A stretch of 64,000 nt of DNA, from positions 2,369,001 through 2,433,000 of the forward strand of contig NZ_CP064356.1 of assembly GCF_018141545.1 (NCBI RefSeq), given 5' to 3'. Below are positions 27,129 through 35,282 of this stretch, piece after piece. The notes below the pieces were generated by a model. It saw only the letters and a program-made list of their open reading frames with translations. It did no database searches and was not told the origin of the DNA. The position numbers were made by a program, and so were the translations under genes. The stretch comes from Miltoncostaea oceani. Its GTDB lineage: Bacteria > Actinomycetota > Thermoleophilia > Miltoncostaeales > Miltoncostaeaceae. Position 1 is the first letter of the stretch. Every line of letters begins with the position of its first letter.

Positions 27129-28826
27129 ATGCCTGACCAGTACAGCGCAAGCAAGAAGTCCCTAGCTGGACTTCTCTCGGGCAATGACATCTCCTCGATT
27201 GAAGTCCCGGACTGGCAGCGCTCCTATGCCTGGGACCGCGCAGAGCACGAACTCTTCTGGGCCGATCTGCAGGGTTTCGCAGACTCTTACCCGAGTGCGG
27301 ACCTAATTGCCGACAGGGAGTACTTCCTCGGTTCGGTGGTTCTGGTCACGCGAACGGGTTCAGCTTTGTTGCTTGACGGTCAGCAACGGCTCGCCACTGC
27401 CACGATCCTTCTTTCGTCCATCCGGGACGCACTTCGTCCGCTACGCCCAGACGCAGCGGTTAGGACGCAGGACAGATACATCGCACGCTACGACGACGCA
27501 CGGCAGGAGACGTCTTACGCTCTCACTCTTAGCCGGTTTGACCGCGAATTCTTCAGACAAGAGATTCAGGCACCTCGCGTGGAGGATTGGGTAGCACCGC
27601 GCGCCTCACTCGCGTCTCAGAAGCTCATCAGGAAGGCTCGGGCGTACTTTGATGCGGCGATAGCGGACTTGGGCGTTGGCGTTGCTCCGGACCACTACGC
27701 TCAGATAATCTTGTGGATTCGCACGGTGCTGACGGATCACATGTCCGTCATCGCCGTGACGAGCGACGATGAAGACAACGCTGCATCGGTGTTTGAAACG
27801 CTCAACGACCGCGGCATCGGTCTTTCTACGCCCGACCTACTCCGAAACCTACTCCTCCGGCGCGCCGCAGCAGCACACCGAGAGTCCATCATGGTCAACT
27901 GGGAGGACGTACAGGACCTTTCCGAGTACGGTGCGCCGCGGGTAGAGGATTTCATTAGACATTTCTGGACCTCTCGCTATGGCGATCCGAAGGCGAAGGC
28001 CCTATACCGTCTCATTCGACGACGTTTGGAACAGGACGACATTCAGTCTCTCGCGTTCAGCCAGCAATTGGCGGCCGACGCCGAAGTCTACGAGGGACTG
28101 CTCGCCGGCAGAGACGTTGATTCTGGATTCCAGTCAGTCCTTGCGTCCCTGCGGACTCTCCGCGCCCACGCTGCCTATCCTTTGCTTCTCAGTGCCAAGG
28201 CCACTTTGAGTCCCGACGGCCAAGTGGCCGTCGGACGGAGCGCGCTGAGCCTGATCGTCCGCCACTCGATCGTGGGACAACGTGAGGGGACCCTGCTCGA
28301 GGCTGTTCTTTACTCCGCCGCCGTCGCGCTGCGGACGTCGGCAGATGTCGTAGAGACCCGGCTAACTCTTGAGAGTTTTGCGCCGAACGATGCGGCGTTC
28401 GTAAGTGCCTTCTCGACGGTTTCGCTGGGCAGGATATTTCAAGCAGCATACGTGCTTCGCGGCCTCGAGGAGTATCTGAGGCCCGACGACAACGAGGTAC
28501 AGACCCCGGCTAACGTGAACGTTGAGCATATTTATCCCAAGACTCCTGACGCCGAGGCCTGGGAGGCTTGGCCAGAGGACAGTGTTGACCACGTCAACAG
28601 GCTAGGCAACTTAACGCTGCTGGCTCAACGGCCGAATAAGGCGATACGTAACGGAGGCTTCGACCTCAAGAAGGAGAGGGCTTACGCGGCCTCGGCCCTT
28701 GTCCTGACGCGCAGCCTATTAGCTCACACTGAATGGACCCCCGCTGCCGTCGAGGAGAGGCAACGTGAACTGGCAGTGCACGCTCCTCGGATCTGGCCAC
28801 TAGAGGTGAGCACGGGTCGCGTGTAG
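27129..28826 (+). CDS. DUF262 and DUF1524 (HNH) GmrSD-like restriction/defence protein
   Basis: 565 residues. The N-terminal DUF262 (ParB/Srx-like NTPase) has VPDWQRSYAWD, YFLGSVVLV and LLDGQQRLATATIL (the DGQQR motif), then FETLNDRGIGLSTPDLLRN. The C-terminal DUF1524 is an HNH-type nuclease: VNVEHIYPKTPD (metal His), HVNRLGNLTLLAQRPN and NGGFDLKKERAY. The GmrSD pair in one chain is a type IV restriction system that cuts modified phage DNA using NTP hydrolysis; here GmrS and GmrD are fused as in most homologues. Length is normal and both active centres look intact. Its foreign codon use and flanking repeats mark recent transfer. Defence function is inferred from the family. Confidence 0.85.
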   Translation: MPDQYSASKKSLAGLLSGNDISSIEVPDWQRSYAWDRAEHELFWADLQGFADSYPSADLIADREYFLGSVVLVTRTGSALLLDGQQRLATATILLSSIRDALRPLRPDAAVRTQDRYIARYDDARQETSYALTLSRFDREFFRQEIQAPRVEDWVAPRASLASQKLIRKARAYFDAAIADLGVGVAPDHYAQIILWIRTVLTDHMSVIAVTSDDEDNAASVFETLNDRGIGLSTPDLLRNLLLRRAAAAHRESIMVNWEDVQDLSEYGAPRVEDFIRHFWTSRYGDPKAKALYRLIRRRLEQDDIQSLAFSQQLAADAEVYEGLLAGRDVDSGFQSVLASLRTLRAHAAYPLLLSAKATLSPDGQVAVGRSALSLIVRHSIVGQREGTLLEAVLYSAAVALRTSADVVETRLTLESFAPNDAAFVSAFSTVSLGRIFQAAYVLRGLEEYLRPDDNEVQTPANVNVEHIYPKTPDAEAWEAWPEDSVDHVNRLGNLTLLAQRPNKAIRNGGFDLKKERAYAASALVLTRSLLAHTEWTPAAVEERQRELAVHAPRIWPLEVSTGRV

Positions 28827-28841
28827 CTGCCGCGCTCTCTT

Positions 28842-29489
28842 TCACCCGCTGCGCAGGAAGGCGAGCACCGCCAGCACCCGCCGGTGCGACCCCTCCGCCC
28901 GGCCGAGGCCGAGCTTGCCGAAGATGTTCGAGACGTGCTTCTCGACGGCGCCCTCGGTGACGACGAGCGCCGCGGCGATCGCGCCGTTGGACCGCCCCTC
29001 CGCCATCAGCTCCAGCACCTCCCGCTCCCGCGGGGTCAGCTCCCCCACCGGCGACGCCGGCCCGCGGCGGGCGACGAGCTGGGAGACCACCTCGGGGTCG
29101 AGGGCCGTCCCCCCCGCCGCGACCCGCCGGACGGCGTCGACGAAGTCCGCGGGGTCGGCGATCCGCTCCTTCAGCAGGTAGCCGATCCCCCCGGCCCCGT
29201 CGGCGAGCAGCTCGACGGCGTAGGTCTGCTCGACGTACTGGGAGACGACGAGCACGGCGGTGCCGGGGACCCGCCGCCGGGCCTCGAGCGCGGCCCGCAG
29301 TCCCTCGTCGCGGAACGACGGCGGCAGGCGCACGTCGACGACCGCGACGTCGGGGCGCTCGCGGACGACCGCCTCCACGAGGGCGTCGCCGTCCTCGACG
29401 GCGGCGACGACCTCCATGCCGTTGTCGCGGAGCAGGCGGACGATGCCGTCGCGGAGCAGCGCCAGGTCCTCCGCGATCACGACGCGCAC
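28842..29489 (-). CDS. NarL/LuxR-type response regulator
   Basis: 215 residues from the GTG at 29489. Receiver domain: VVIAEDLALLRDGIVRLL, phospho-acceptor Asp in VAVVDVRLPP and Lys in YLLKERI. The C-terminal LuxR helix-turn-helix is ELTPREREVLELMAEGRSN, GAVEKHVSNIFGKLGLG. It should activate or repress genes when phosphorylated by the adjacent kinase, whose gene overlaps by 13 bases. The last 24 codons come from the right repeat of island 3, and a 73-bp duplicate lies at 27020. The protein is full length, so insertion did not break it, though any 3' UTR signals were replaced. Confidence 0.93.
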   Translation of the reverse strand: MRVVIAEDLALLRDGIVRLLRDNGMEVVAAVEDGDALVEAVVRERPDVAVVDVRLPPSFRDEGLRAALEARRRVPGTAVLVVSQYVEQTYAVELLADGAGGIGYLLKERIADPADFVDAVRRVAAGGTALDPEVVSQLVARRGPASPVGELTPREREVLELMAEGRSNGAIAAALVVTEGAVEKHVSNIFGKLGLGRAEGSHRRVLAVLAFLRSG

Positions 29490-31153
29490 GGGATCACCGC
29501 CTCGATGGTCGTGCCCGCCCCGGCCGGGCTGGTGACGCGCAGCACCCCGTCGTGGGCCTCGACCCGGCGCCGCATCCCGACGAGGCCGTCCCCGTCGGGG
29601 TCGGCCCCGCCGACGCCGTCGTCGGTGACGCGCACGCGCAGCCGGTCGCGGTCGCGGACGACGGCGACCTCCATCGCGGTGGCGCCGCTGTGCTTCGCCG
29701 CGTTCGCGATGGCCTCCGACACGACGAAGTAGGCGGCGGCCTCGAGGGGCGGGTCGAGCCGTTCGCGCACGTCCACCTCCAGCCGCAGCGGGATGCGGCT
29801 CGCGCCCGAGAGCGACCCGAGCGCGGCGGCGAGGCCGCGATCCGTGAGGACCGCCGGGTGGATCCCCCGCGCCAGGTCGCGCAGCTCGACGAGGGCCCGC
29901 TTGGCCTCCTCGTGCGCCCCGGTGACCAGGGTGCGTGCCTCGTCGGGCGCGCCGTCGAGCTTCTCGCGCGCCATGCCGAGGTCCATCGCGAGCGACACCA
30001 GCCGCGCCTGCGCGCCGTCGTGCAGGTCGCGCTCGATGCGCCGCAGCTCCGCGGCCTGGGCGTCGACCGCCCCGGCCCGGGTGGCCGTGAGGGTGTCGAT
30101 GCGCTCGGCCATCTCGTCGCGCTCCCCGACGCCGAGCACCACCCGCAGGGCGTGCAGGCCGACGATCACGGCGAGCCCGATCAGCACCCACACCGGCCAG
30201 AAGTACGACCCCGGGGTGGTGAAGAGCCAGATCGCGACCGTGAACGTCCCCATCGCGCCGCAGACGCCGGCGGTGCGGGCCAGCGCCACCCCGCGCGGCC
30301 CGGCGTCGGGCAGCGCCCACGGGGCGCCGACGATGACGGCGTGGATCGCGAGGATCGTCCCGAGCGGGACGAGGGTCCAGAACGGCCAGAAGTAGCCGCC
30401 GGGCGTCGTGGCAACCCAGATCACGACGAGGATCAGGTTGACGGCGGCGTACGCCGCGGCGTGGAACCCGAGCCCGCGCATCGCGTTCCGGCCCGGCCGC
30501 GGGACGCGCACGCCCGGCCCGCGCGGCGGCCGCCGCGGCGCGGGGTCCGTCGCGGGCCCGAGGACGCCCCGCGCGATCCGGATCCAGAGCTCGCCGACGG
30601 CCTGCACCAGCGGCACCGACAACGCGAGCACCAGCAGCCCGAGCGGCAGCACGAGGATCGCCTCGGTCAGCGTGTCGACCGACCAGATGCCGATGTCGAT
30701 CGGCGATGCGTGGAAGAAGGTCACCGCGGCGGTCATCTGGACGCCGGCGCCGACCACCGCGATGACGAGCACCGCGAGCGGCAGCCCGACGACGAACCGC
30801 AGCATCAGGAACGCCTGGTCGCGCCAGCTCGCCGCGTCGGTCGCCAGCGACCTCAGCGTCGCGAGGAGCGAGCCGCGGTGCAGCCCGTGGCCGGGGCGCG
30901 CGGTGCGCACCCCGACCAGCGACTCCATCAGCCGGCGCTCGAGCTCGGCGAACACGCGGGCCCCCGCGGCCACCCCGAACAGGATGGGGAGGCCGAGGAG
31001 GGTGATCGCCAGGCCGAGGCCGAGCGACCACCCGACGACGAGGAACACGAACCAGGCGGTGCCGAGCGGGATCGCGCTCGCGAGGAGCGCGAGGCGCCGC
31101 GGGGCGCGGCCGTCCCGGAGCGGCGCGATGACGTGGCGGTGGACGAGGCTCAT
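29477..31153 (-). CDS. Membrane sensor histidine kinase with putative-sensor and two 2TM domains
   Basis: 558 residues, ATG overlapping the MMPL stop (ATGA). Residues 1-200 form the actinobacterial putative-sensor module with four helices (PLGTAWFVFLVVGWSLGLGL). Residues about 250-370 hold two 2TM-type repeats with TTPGGYFWPFWTL and TTPGSYFWPVWVL. HisKA_3 with RIERDLHDGAQARLVSLAM carries the phospho-His, and HATPase has VSEAIANAAKHSGAT and DGLVGMRRRVEAHDG. It pairs with the regulator downstream. The signal is unknown, but the operon with an MMPL exporter suggests envelope or lipid stress. The tandem 2TM repeat is a notable doubling. Confidence 0.9.
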   Translation of the reverse strand: MSLVHRHVIAPLRDGRAPRRLALLASAIPLGTAWFVFLVVGWSLGLGLAITLLGLPILFGVAAGARVFAELERRLMESLVGVRTARPGHGLHRGSLLATLRSLATDAASWRDQAFLMLRFVVGLPLAVLVIAVVGAGVQMTAAVTFFHASPIDIGIWSVDTLTEAILVLPLGLLVLALSVPLVQAVGELWIRIARGVLGPATDPAPRRPPRGPGVRVPRPGRNAMRGLGFHAAAYAAVNLILVVIWVATTPGGYFWPFWTLVPLGTILAIHAVIVGAPWALPDAGPRGVALARTAGVCGAMGTFTVAIWLFTTPGSYFWPVWVLIGLAVIVGLHALRVVLGVGERDEMAERIDTLTATRAGAVDAQAAELRRIERDLHDGAQARLVSLAMDLGMAREKLDGAPDEARTLVTGAHEEAKRALVELRDLARGIHPAVLTDRGLAAALGSLSGASRIPLRLEVDVRERLDPPLEAAAYFVVSEAIANAAKHSGATAMEVAVVRDRDRLRVRVTDDGVGGADPDGDGLVGMRRRVEAHDGVLRVTSPAGAGTTIEAVIPCAS

Positions 31154-33396
31154 CGCAGGCCACCGATCGTACGAGCCGCCGGCCGGGGGCGCACCCGAAC
31201 GACCCGCGCGAGCCCGTGCGGCATCGTCCAGTTGCGTTCCCCGGCGAGGCGCATCAGCGCGGGGACGATGAGGCACCGCACGAGGAGGGCGTCGACCGCG
31301 ACGGCCGCGGCGAGGCCGAACCCGAACTCCTTCATGCCGACGTCCGAGCCGGCGATGAACCCGCCGAACGCGACGATCATGATCATCGCCGCGGTCCCGA
31401 CGACCCGGCCGGTGCCCGCCAGCCCGCCGCGGACGGCGTCGATGTTGGCGGCGCCGTCGTCGCGCAGCTCGCGCATCCGCTCCACCAGGAACACCTGGTA
31501 GTCCATCGAGATGCCGAACAGGAACGCGAACAGCATCACCGGCACCCACAGCGCGATGCCGCGGACGTCGTGGTCGACGCCGAGGATCCCCCCGCCGAAC
31601 CCTCGTTGGAAGACGAGGTACAGCAGGCCGTACGTCGCGAGGAGCGACACGCCCGACAGCACGACCGCCATCAGCGGGATCAGCCACGACCGGAACGCCC
31701 GCATCAACGCGACGAGCGTCAGCACCAGCACACCCGCCACGAGCCAGGGGAACGGCCCGTAGAGCGCGTCGGTGAACTCGTTCGTGACGGCGGGGGCGCC
31801 GGTCAGCAGCACCTCGCCGCCGGGCACGATCGCGGCGACGTCCTCCTTGCGGTCGGACATCAGGGCGTTCAGCGCCCGCGCCGAGGGCGACATCTCGTCA
31901 CCGTGCGGCGCGACCTGCATGAGGGCGAACCGGCCGCTCGCGTCGACGAGCCCCTGCCCGGCCGCGGCGCGGAACGCCGCGGGGTCGGTGGTGGTCGGCC
32001 ACGTGACGCCGCTGACGACGCCCGCCTCGGCCCGCAGGCCGTCCGCGACGCCGGCGAGCGACGAGATGGTCGCCGGGTCGTAGGCGCCGCCGGGGCGGCC
32101 GGTGTCGATGACGTAGACGTTCGGGTTGAAGGTCCCGCCGAGCTCGTCGCGCACCAGCAGCCCCGCCTGCGTGGACTCGAGGCCGGGGGAGTCGGCGAGC
32201 TGGTCCTGGTGGATGCTCATGCCGCCGGACTGGCCGGCGAGCGCCAGGAGGCCGACGAGCACCACGGCCGCGACCGGGATCGCCCGGCCGGTGACGGCCC
32301 GGGCGATCGGACCCCAGACGGCCGCCTCCCGCAGGCGCCAGCGCCGCGAGTAGACGCGCAGGGAGTCGACGCGCGGCCCGAGGGCGGCGAGCGTCGCCGG
32401 AAGGATGGTGAGGGCGCACAGGACGGCGGCGACCGGCACCAGCATCCCGCCGACGCCGAGCGACCGCATGAACGGGACGGGCAGCGCGACGAGCACCGCG
32501 AGGCCGATCGCGACGGTGACGCCCGACAGCAGCACGGCGCGGCCGGCGGTGGCGACGGTCCGCCCGGTGGCGGTCACGCGGTCCGCGCCGCCCCGGATCT
32601 CGTCGCGGAAGCGGGAGACGACGAGCAGCGAGTAGTCGACGCCGAGGGCCACGCCGACGAGCGTGATGACGTTGGTGACGAGGTCGGCGATCTCCATCCC
32701 CTGACCGGCGACGTAGGTCCCGGCCATCGCGAACGTGATCGCGACGCCCGCCATCAGCAGGGGCAGCAGGGCGCTGACGGCGCTGCCGAAGAAGACGAGC
32801 AGGATCAGCAGCGCGACCGGCAGCACGATCATCTCGGCGCGGGCGAGGCTGTCCTCGACGCCGGGCTCGATGTCGTGGCTCATCGCGGCGTCGCCGCCGA
32901 CGAGGGTCGGGGAGAAGCCGGGCGGCGTCCCGATCGCGTCCCGGATCGCGGGGACGAGGTCCATCGCCTCCTGCTCGCCGAGGGGGTACGAGAGGGTCGC
33001 GAAGGTCATGTGGCCGTCCTGGCCGACCATGTCGCGGCTGCCGGTGTCGAAGTACGACACGACGCGCGTGCCGGGCACGAGCGCCGCGGCGCGGCCGAGC
33101 GCCGCCGTGACCGCCGCCCGGTACCCGGGGTCGTCGACGGTCAGGGTCGGGTGCCGGAACACCGGCTGCACGTCGGAGGTCTCCCGTCCATCGGAGAAGT
33201 GCTCCTCGACGAGCGCGATCCCGCGGGCCCCCTCGGAGCCCGGCATCGACTGCTCGGAGGTGGTGACCTCGCCGAGCCGGCCGGAGAGGACGACGGCCCC
33301 GACGAGCAGGACCAGGAACAGCGGGATGACGATCCAGCGGCCACGGGCCATGCGGCGTCCGTGGCGTTCGAGCAGCGGGGGTCGCGGGGGTGGCAT
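31150..33396 (-). CDS. MMPL-family (RND) transporter
   Basis: 748 residues from the ATG at 33396, chosen for GGGAGGAGCCCC just upstream. Two RND-type halves each have one helix, a large extracytoplasmic loop and a five-helix bundle. The MMPL signatures are visible: VTLVGVALGVDYSLLVVSRFRDE in the first half and LFGISMDYQVFLVERMRELRD in the second, including the charged residues for proton coupling. MMPL proteins export lipids or lipid-linked compounds to the envelope by proton motive force. It is the first gene of a three-gene operon with the kinase and the regulator, which probably control it. Substrate not determined. Confidence 0.9.
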   Translation of the reverse strand: MPPPRPPLLERHGRRMARGRWIVIPLFLVLLVGAVVLSGRLGEVTTSEQSMPGSEGARGIALVEEHFSDGRETSDVQPVFRHPTLTVDDPGYRAAVTAALGRAAALVPGTRVVSYFDTGSRDMVGQDGHMTFATLSYPLGEQEAMDLVPAIRDAIGTPPGFSPTLVGGDAAMSHDIEPGVEDSLARAEMIVLPVALLILLVFFGSAVSALLPLLMAGVAITFAMAGTYVAGQGMEIADLVTNVITLVGVALGVDYSLLVVSRFRDEIRGGADRVTATGRTVATAGRAVLLSGVTVAIGLAVLVALPVPFMRSLGVGGMLVPVAAVLCALTILPATLAALGPRVDSLRVYSRRWRLREAAVWGPIARAVTGRAIPVAAVVLVGLLALAGQSGGMSIHQDQLADSPGLESTQAGLLVRDELGGTFNPNVYVIDTGRPGGAYDPATISSLAGVADGLRAEAGVVSGVTWPTTTDPAAFRAAAGQGLVDASGRFALMQVAPHGDEMSPSARALNALMSDRKEDVAAIVPGGEVLLTGAPAVTNEFTDALYGPFPWLVAGVLVLTLVALMRAFRSWLIPLMAVVLSGVSLLATYGLLYLVFQRGFGGGILGVDHDVRGIALWVPVMLFAFLFGISMDYQVFLVERMRELRDDGAANIDAVRGGLAGTGRVVGTAAMIMIVAFGGFIAGSDVGMKEFGFGLAAAVAVDALLVRCLIVPALMRLAGERNWTMPHGLARVVRVRPRPAARTIGGLR

Positions 33397-33502
33397 GGGG
33401 CTCCTCCCAGGGGTCGGCGGGTGCACCCCGACCCTCGGTCAGCGGCGCCCGCGGTCCCATGGGGGGTCCCGGCGTCCCGCGCTCCCGGCTCCCGGCGTCC
33501 CG

Positions 33503-33524
33503 GGGGTGGGGTTGTCCCCACCCC
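33503..33524 (-). terminator. GC-rich hairpin after the cupin gene
   Basis: A 9-bp perfect stem (GGGGTGGGG with CCCCACCCC) and a 4-base loop lie between the cupin gene and the MMPL operon, downstream of the cupin on the minus strand. Confidence 0.55.
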
Positions 33525-33569
33525 GTGGACGCCCGGTCCTCCCGCCGGCGTCCGCCCGCACGTGGGCGA

Positions 33570-34034
33570 TCAGGGCGCGAGGACCTCGCAGCCCGCGGCG
33601 GCCGCGGCGACCATGAGCGCCTCCACGTCCGGCTCGCCGGCGGCCGGCGGGAGGGTCCGGGAGGGCGCCGGGACGCTCGTCGCGCGGACGAACCCCTCGA
33701 ACCCGCCCGGCGTGCAGATGAAGAGCATCCGGCACCCCTCGGGGCCGGCCGTGTAGCGGTGCGGCACGTCGCGCGGGCCGACGGCCAGCCCACCCGGCCC
33801 CAGCTCGACCCGCGCGTCCCCCACCTCGATCGTCACCGACCCCTCGATGACGTAGAAGGTCTCGTCCTCGCGGTGGTGCACGTGCAGCGGCGTGCGCTCC
33901 CCCGGCGGGGCCGTCACCTCGATCACGCTGAGCGCCCCGCCCGTGTGCCCGGCGCCCGCCAGGATCACGGCGAGGCCACCGAGCCACCACCGCGCCTCCC
34001 CCGTCGCCGCCCTGTCGACCGTGCGCTGGTCCAT
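33570..34034 (-). CDS. Cupin-domain protein
   Basis: 154 residues from the ATG at 34034 with GGGAGGCGGAG before it. The conserved cupin boxes are clear: motif 1 PLHVHHREDETFYVIEGSV (two His and Glu as metal ligands) and motif 2 VGPRDVPHRYTAGPEGCRML (third His). It is a small single-domain beta-barrel, typical of quercetinase-like or sensory cupins that bind a metal and a small aromatic or sugar ligand. No specific function can be given. It is divergent from a LuxR-type regulator 87 bases away, so that regulator may control it. Confidence 0.85.
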   Translation of the reverse strand: MDQRTVDRAATGEARWWLGGLAVILAGAGHTGGALSVIEVTAPPGERTPLHVHHREDETFYVIEGSVTIEVGDARVELGPGGLAVGPRDVPHRYTAGPEGCRMLFICTPGGFEGFVRATSVPAPSRTLPPAAGEPDVEALMVAAAAAGCEVLAP

Positions 34035-34121
34035 CTCCGCCTCCCGTGGTCGTGACGGACCGGACGCTAGAGCGGGTCGCGGGGCGTGTCCCTCCCAGGA
34101 AGGTGGTAATACGATCGGGCC

Positions 34122-35261
34122 GTGGGTCGGCTCGCCGAGGAGCGTGCGCGGATGCGGATCGCCGGGTTGGCGACCCGCGGCGGAGACCTGGTCTCGCTCT
34201 GGCGCGAGGCGACGGAGGTGATCGCCCCCCTCGTCCCCCACATGCACTCCCCGTGCTGGTTCACCCTCGACCCGGCGTCGCTGCTGGCCACGAGCCACTA
34301 CGAGCAGGGCATCCCCGAGATCCCGCCGGAGTGGCTCGTGCACGAGTACGCCGTGGACGACGCCCTCAAGATGGACGCCGTCGCGCGCTCCCCCCGCGGC
34401 GCGGCGACGCTGCACGAGGCCACCGGGGGGGACCCCTCCGCGTCGATCGCCTGGACGCTCTACATGCAGCCGTACGGCGCCGAGCAGGAGTTGCTCGTGG
34501 CGCTGCGGACCCCGGCCGGCGACACCTGGGGGATGCTCGGCCTCTACCGCGAGCCGGGGGACCCCGTGTTCTCCGAGGGGGAGATCGGCTTCCTGCGCGC
34601 CGTCGCCCCGGACCTGGCGGCGGGGGTGCGGCGGGCGCTGCTCATCGGCGAGGCCGCCGACGGCGACGGGCCGGATGCGCCGGGCGTCGTGGTGCTCGAC
34701 ACGTCCGGCGGGGTGGCCTCGACGACCCCGGCGGGGGAGCGCTGGCTCGCCCTCCTGCCGGGCGGGGGACCCGACGGGCCGCTCCCCGCGGCGGTGCGCG
34801 CCGTCGCCGGTCGCGCCCTGCTCGCCGATCGCGACCACCCGGCGGTCGCGCGGGTGCGCACCGTGGACGGGCGGTGGGTGCTGCTGCACGGCGCGGAGAT
34901 GGAGGTCGAGGGGCGACGCCGGGCGGCGGTCATCGTCGAGCCCGCCCACCCCGCCCGCATCTCCCCGCTCCTCATGGCCGCGTACGGCCTCACGTCCCGC
35001 GAGCGGGACGTCACCCGCCTCGTCCTGCAGGGACGCTCGACCGACGAGATCGCCGCCGACCTCGTGGTGTCGCCCCACACCGTGCAGCAGCACCTCAAGA
35101 GCGTCTTCGAGAAGACCGGCGTGCGCAGCCGCCGGGAGCTTGTCGCCGGGGTCTTCTTCGCCCACTACGAGCCGCGCCTGCGCGACAACGAACGGCGGGT
35201 CGGGCGCGGGGCGCCGGTCCGCGGCGGGCCGGTGGCGGCGCCGCGCCCCGGCCCGGTGTGA
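34122..35261 (+). CDS. LuxR-type transcriptional regulator with GAF-like N-terminus
   Basis: 379 residues from the GTG at 34122. The N-terminal 170 residues resemble a GAF-like sensor (WFTLDPASLLATSHYEQG, WTLYMQPYGAEQELLVALR, GMLGLYREPGDPVFSEGEI). The C-terminal 65 residues are a LuxR HTH: YGLTSRERDVTRLVLQGRST, VSPHTVQQHLKSVFEKTGV, SRRELVAG. There is no phospho-acceptor receiver domain, so it probably responds to a ligand bound by the N-terminus. The Arg/Gly/Pro-rich tail after the HTH (about 30 residues) is unusual. Divergent orientation to the cupin gene suggests local regulation. Confidence 0.85.
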   Translation: MGRLAEERARMRIAGLATRGGDLVSLWREATEVIAPLVPHMHSPCWFTLDPASLLATSHYEQGIPEIPPEWLVHEYAVDDALKMDAVARSPRGAATLHEATGGDPSASIAWTLYMQPYGAEQELLVALRTPAGDTWGMLGLYREPGDPVFSEGEIGFLRAVAPDLAAGVRRALLIGEAADGDGPDAPGVVVLDTSGGVASTTPAGERWLALLPGGGPDGPLPAAVRAVAGRALLADRDHPAVARVRTVDGRWVLLHGAEMEVEGRRRAAVIVEPAHPARISPLLMAAYGLTSRERDVTRLVLQGRSTDEIAADLVVSPHTVQQHLKSVFEKTGVRSRRELVAGVFFAHYEPRLRDNERRVGRGAPVRGGPVAAPRPGPV

Positions 35262-35282
35262 CCGGCGCCCGACGGGCCGGGG

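Larger units (their letters stand above)
27020..28918. mobile_element. Single-gene defence mini-island at the 3' end of a response-regulator gene (island 3)
   Basis: The island is bounded by two 73-bp direct repeats 1826 bp apart. Its only gene is a DUF262/DUF1524 nuclease whose codons are strikingly AT-richer than the flanks (many TTT, CTT, GAA, AAG, ATT codons). The right end restores the last 24 codons of the regulator, as tRNA-targeting elements restore the tRNA. No recombinase gene is present and there is no terminal inverted repeat, so integration was probably by a site-specific recombinase acting in trans. Confidence 0.75.

Noticed and set aside
29490-31163. Upstream extension of the response-regulator frame
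   Set aside because: Extension is the shadow of the histidine-kinase gene; the regulator begins at GTG 29489 with VRVVIAED.
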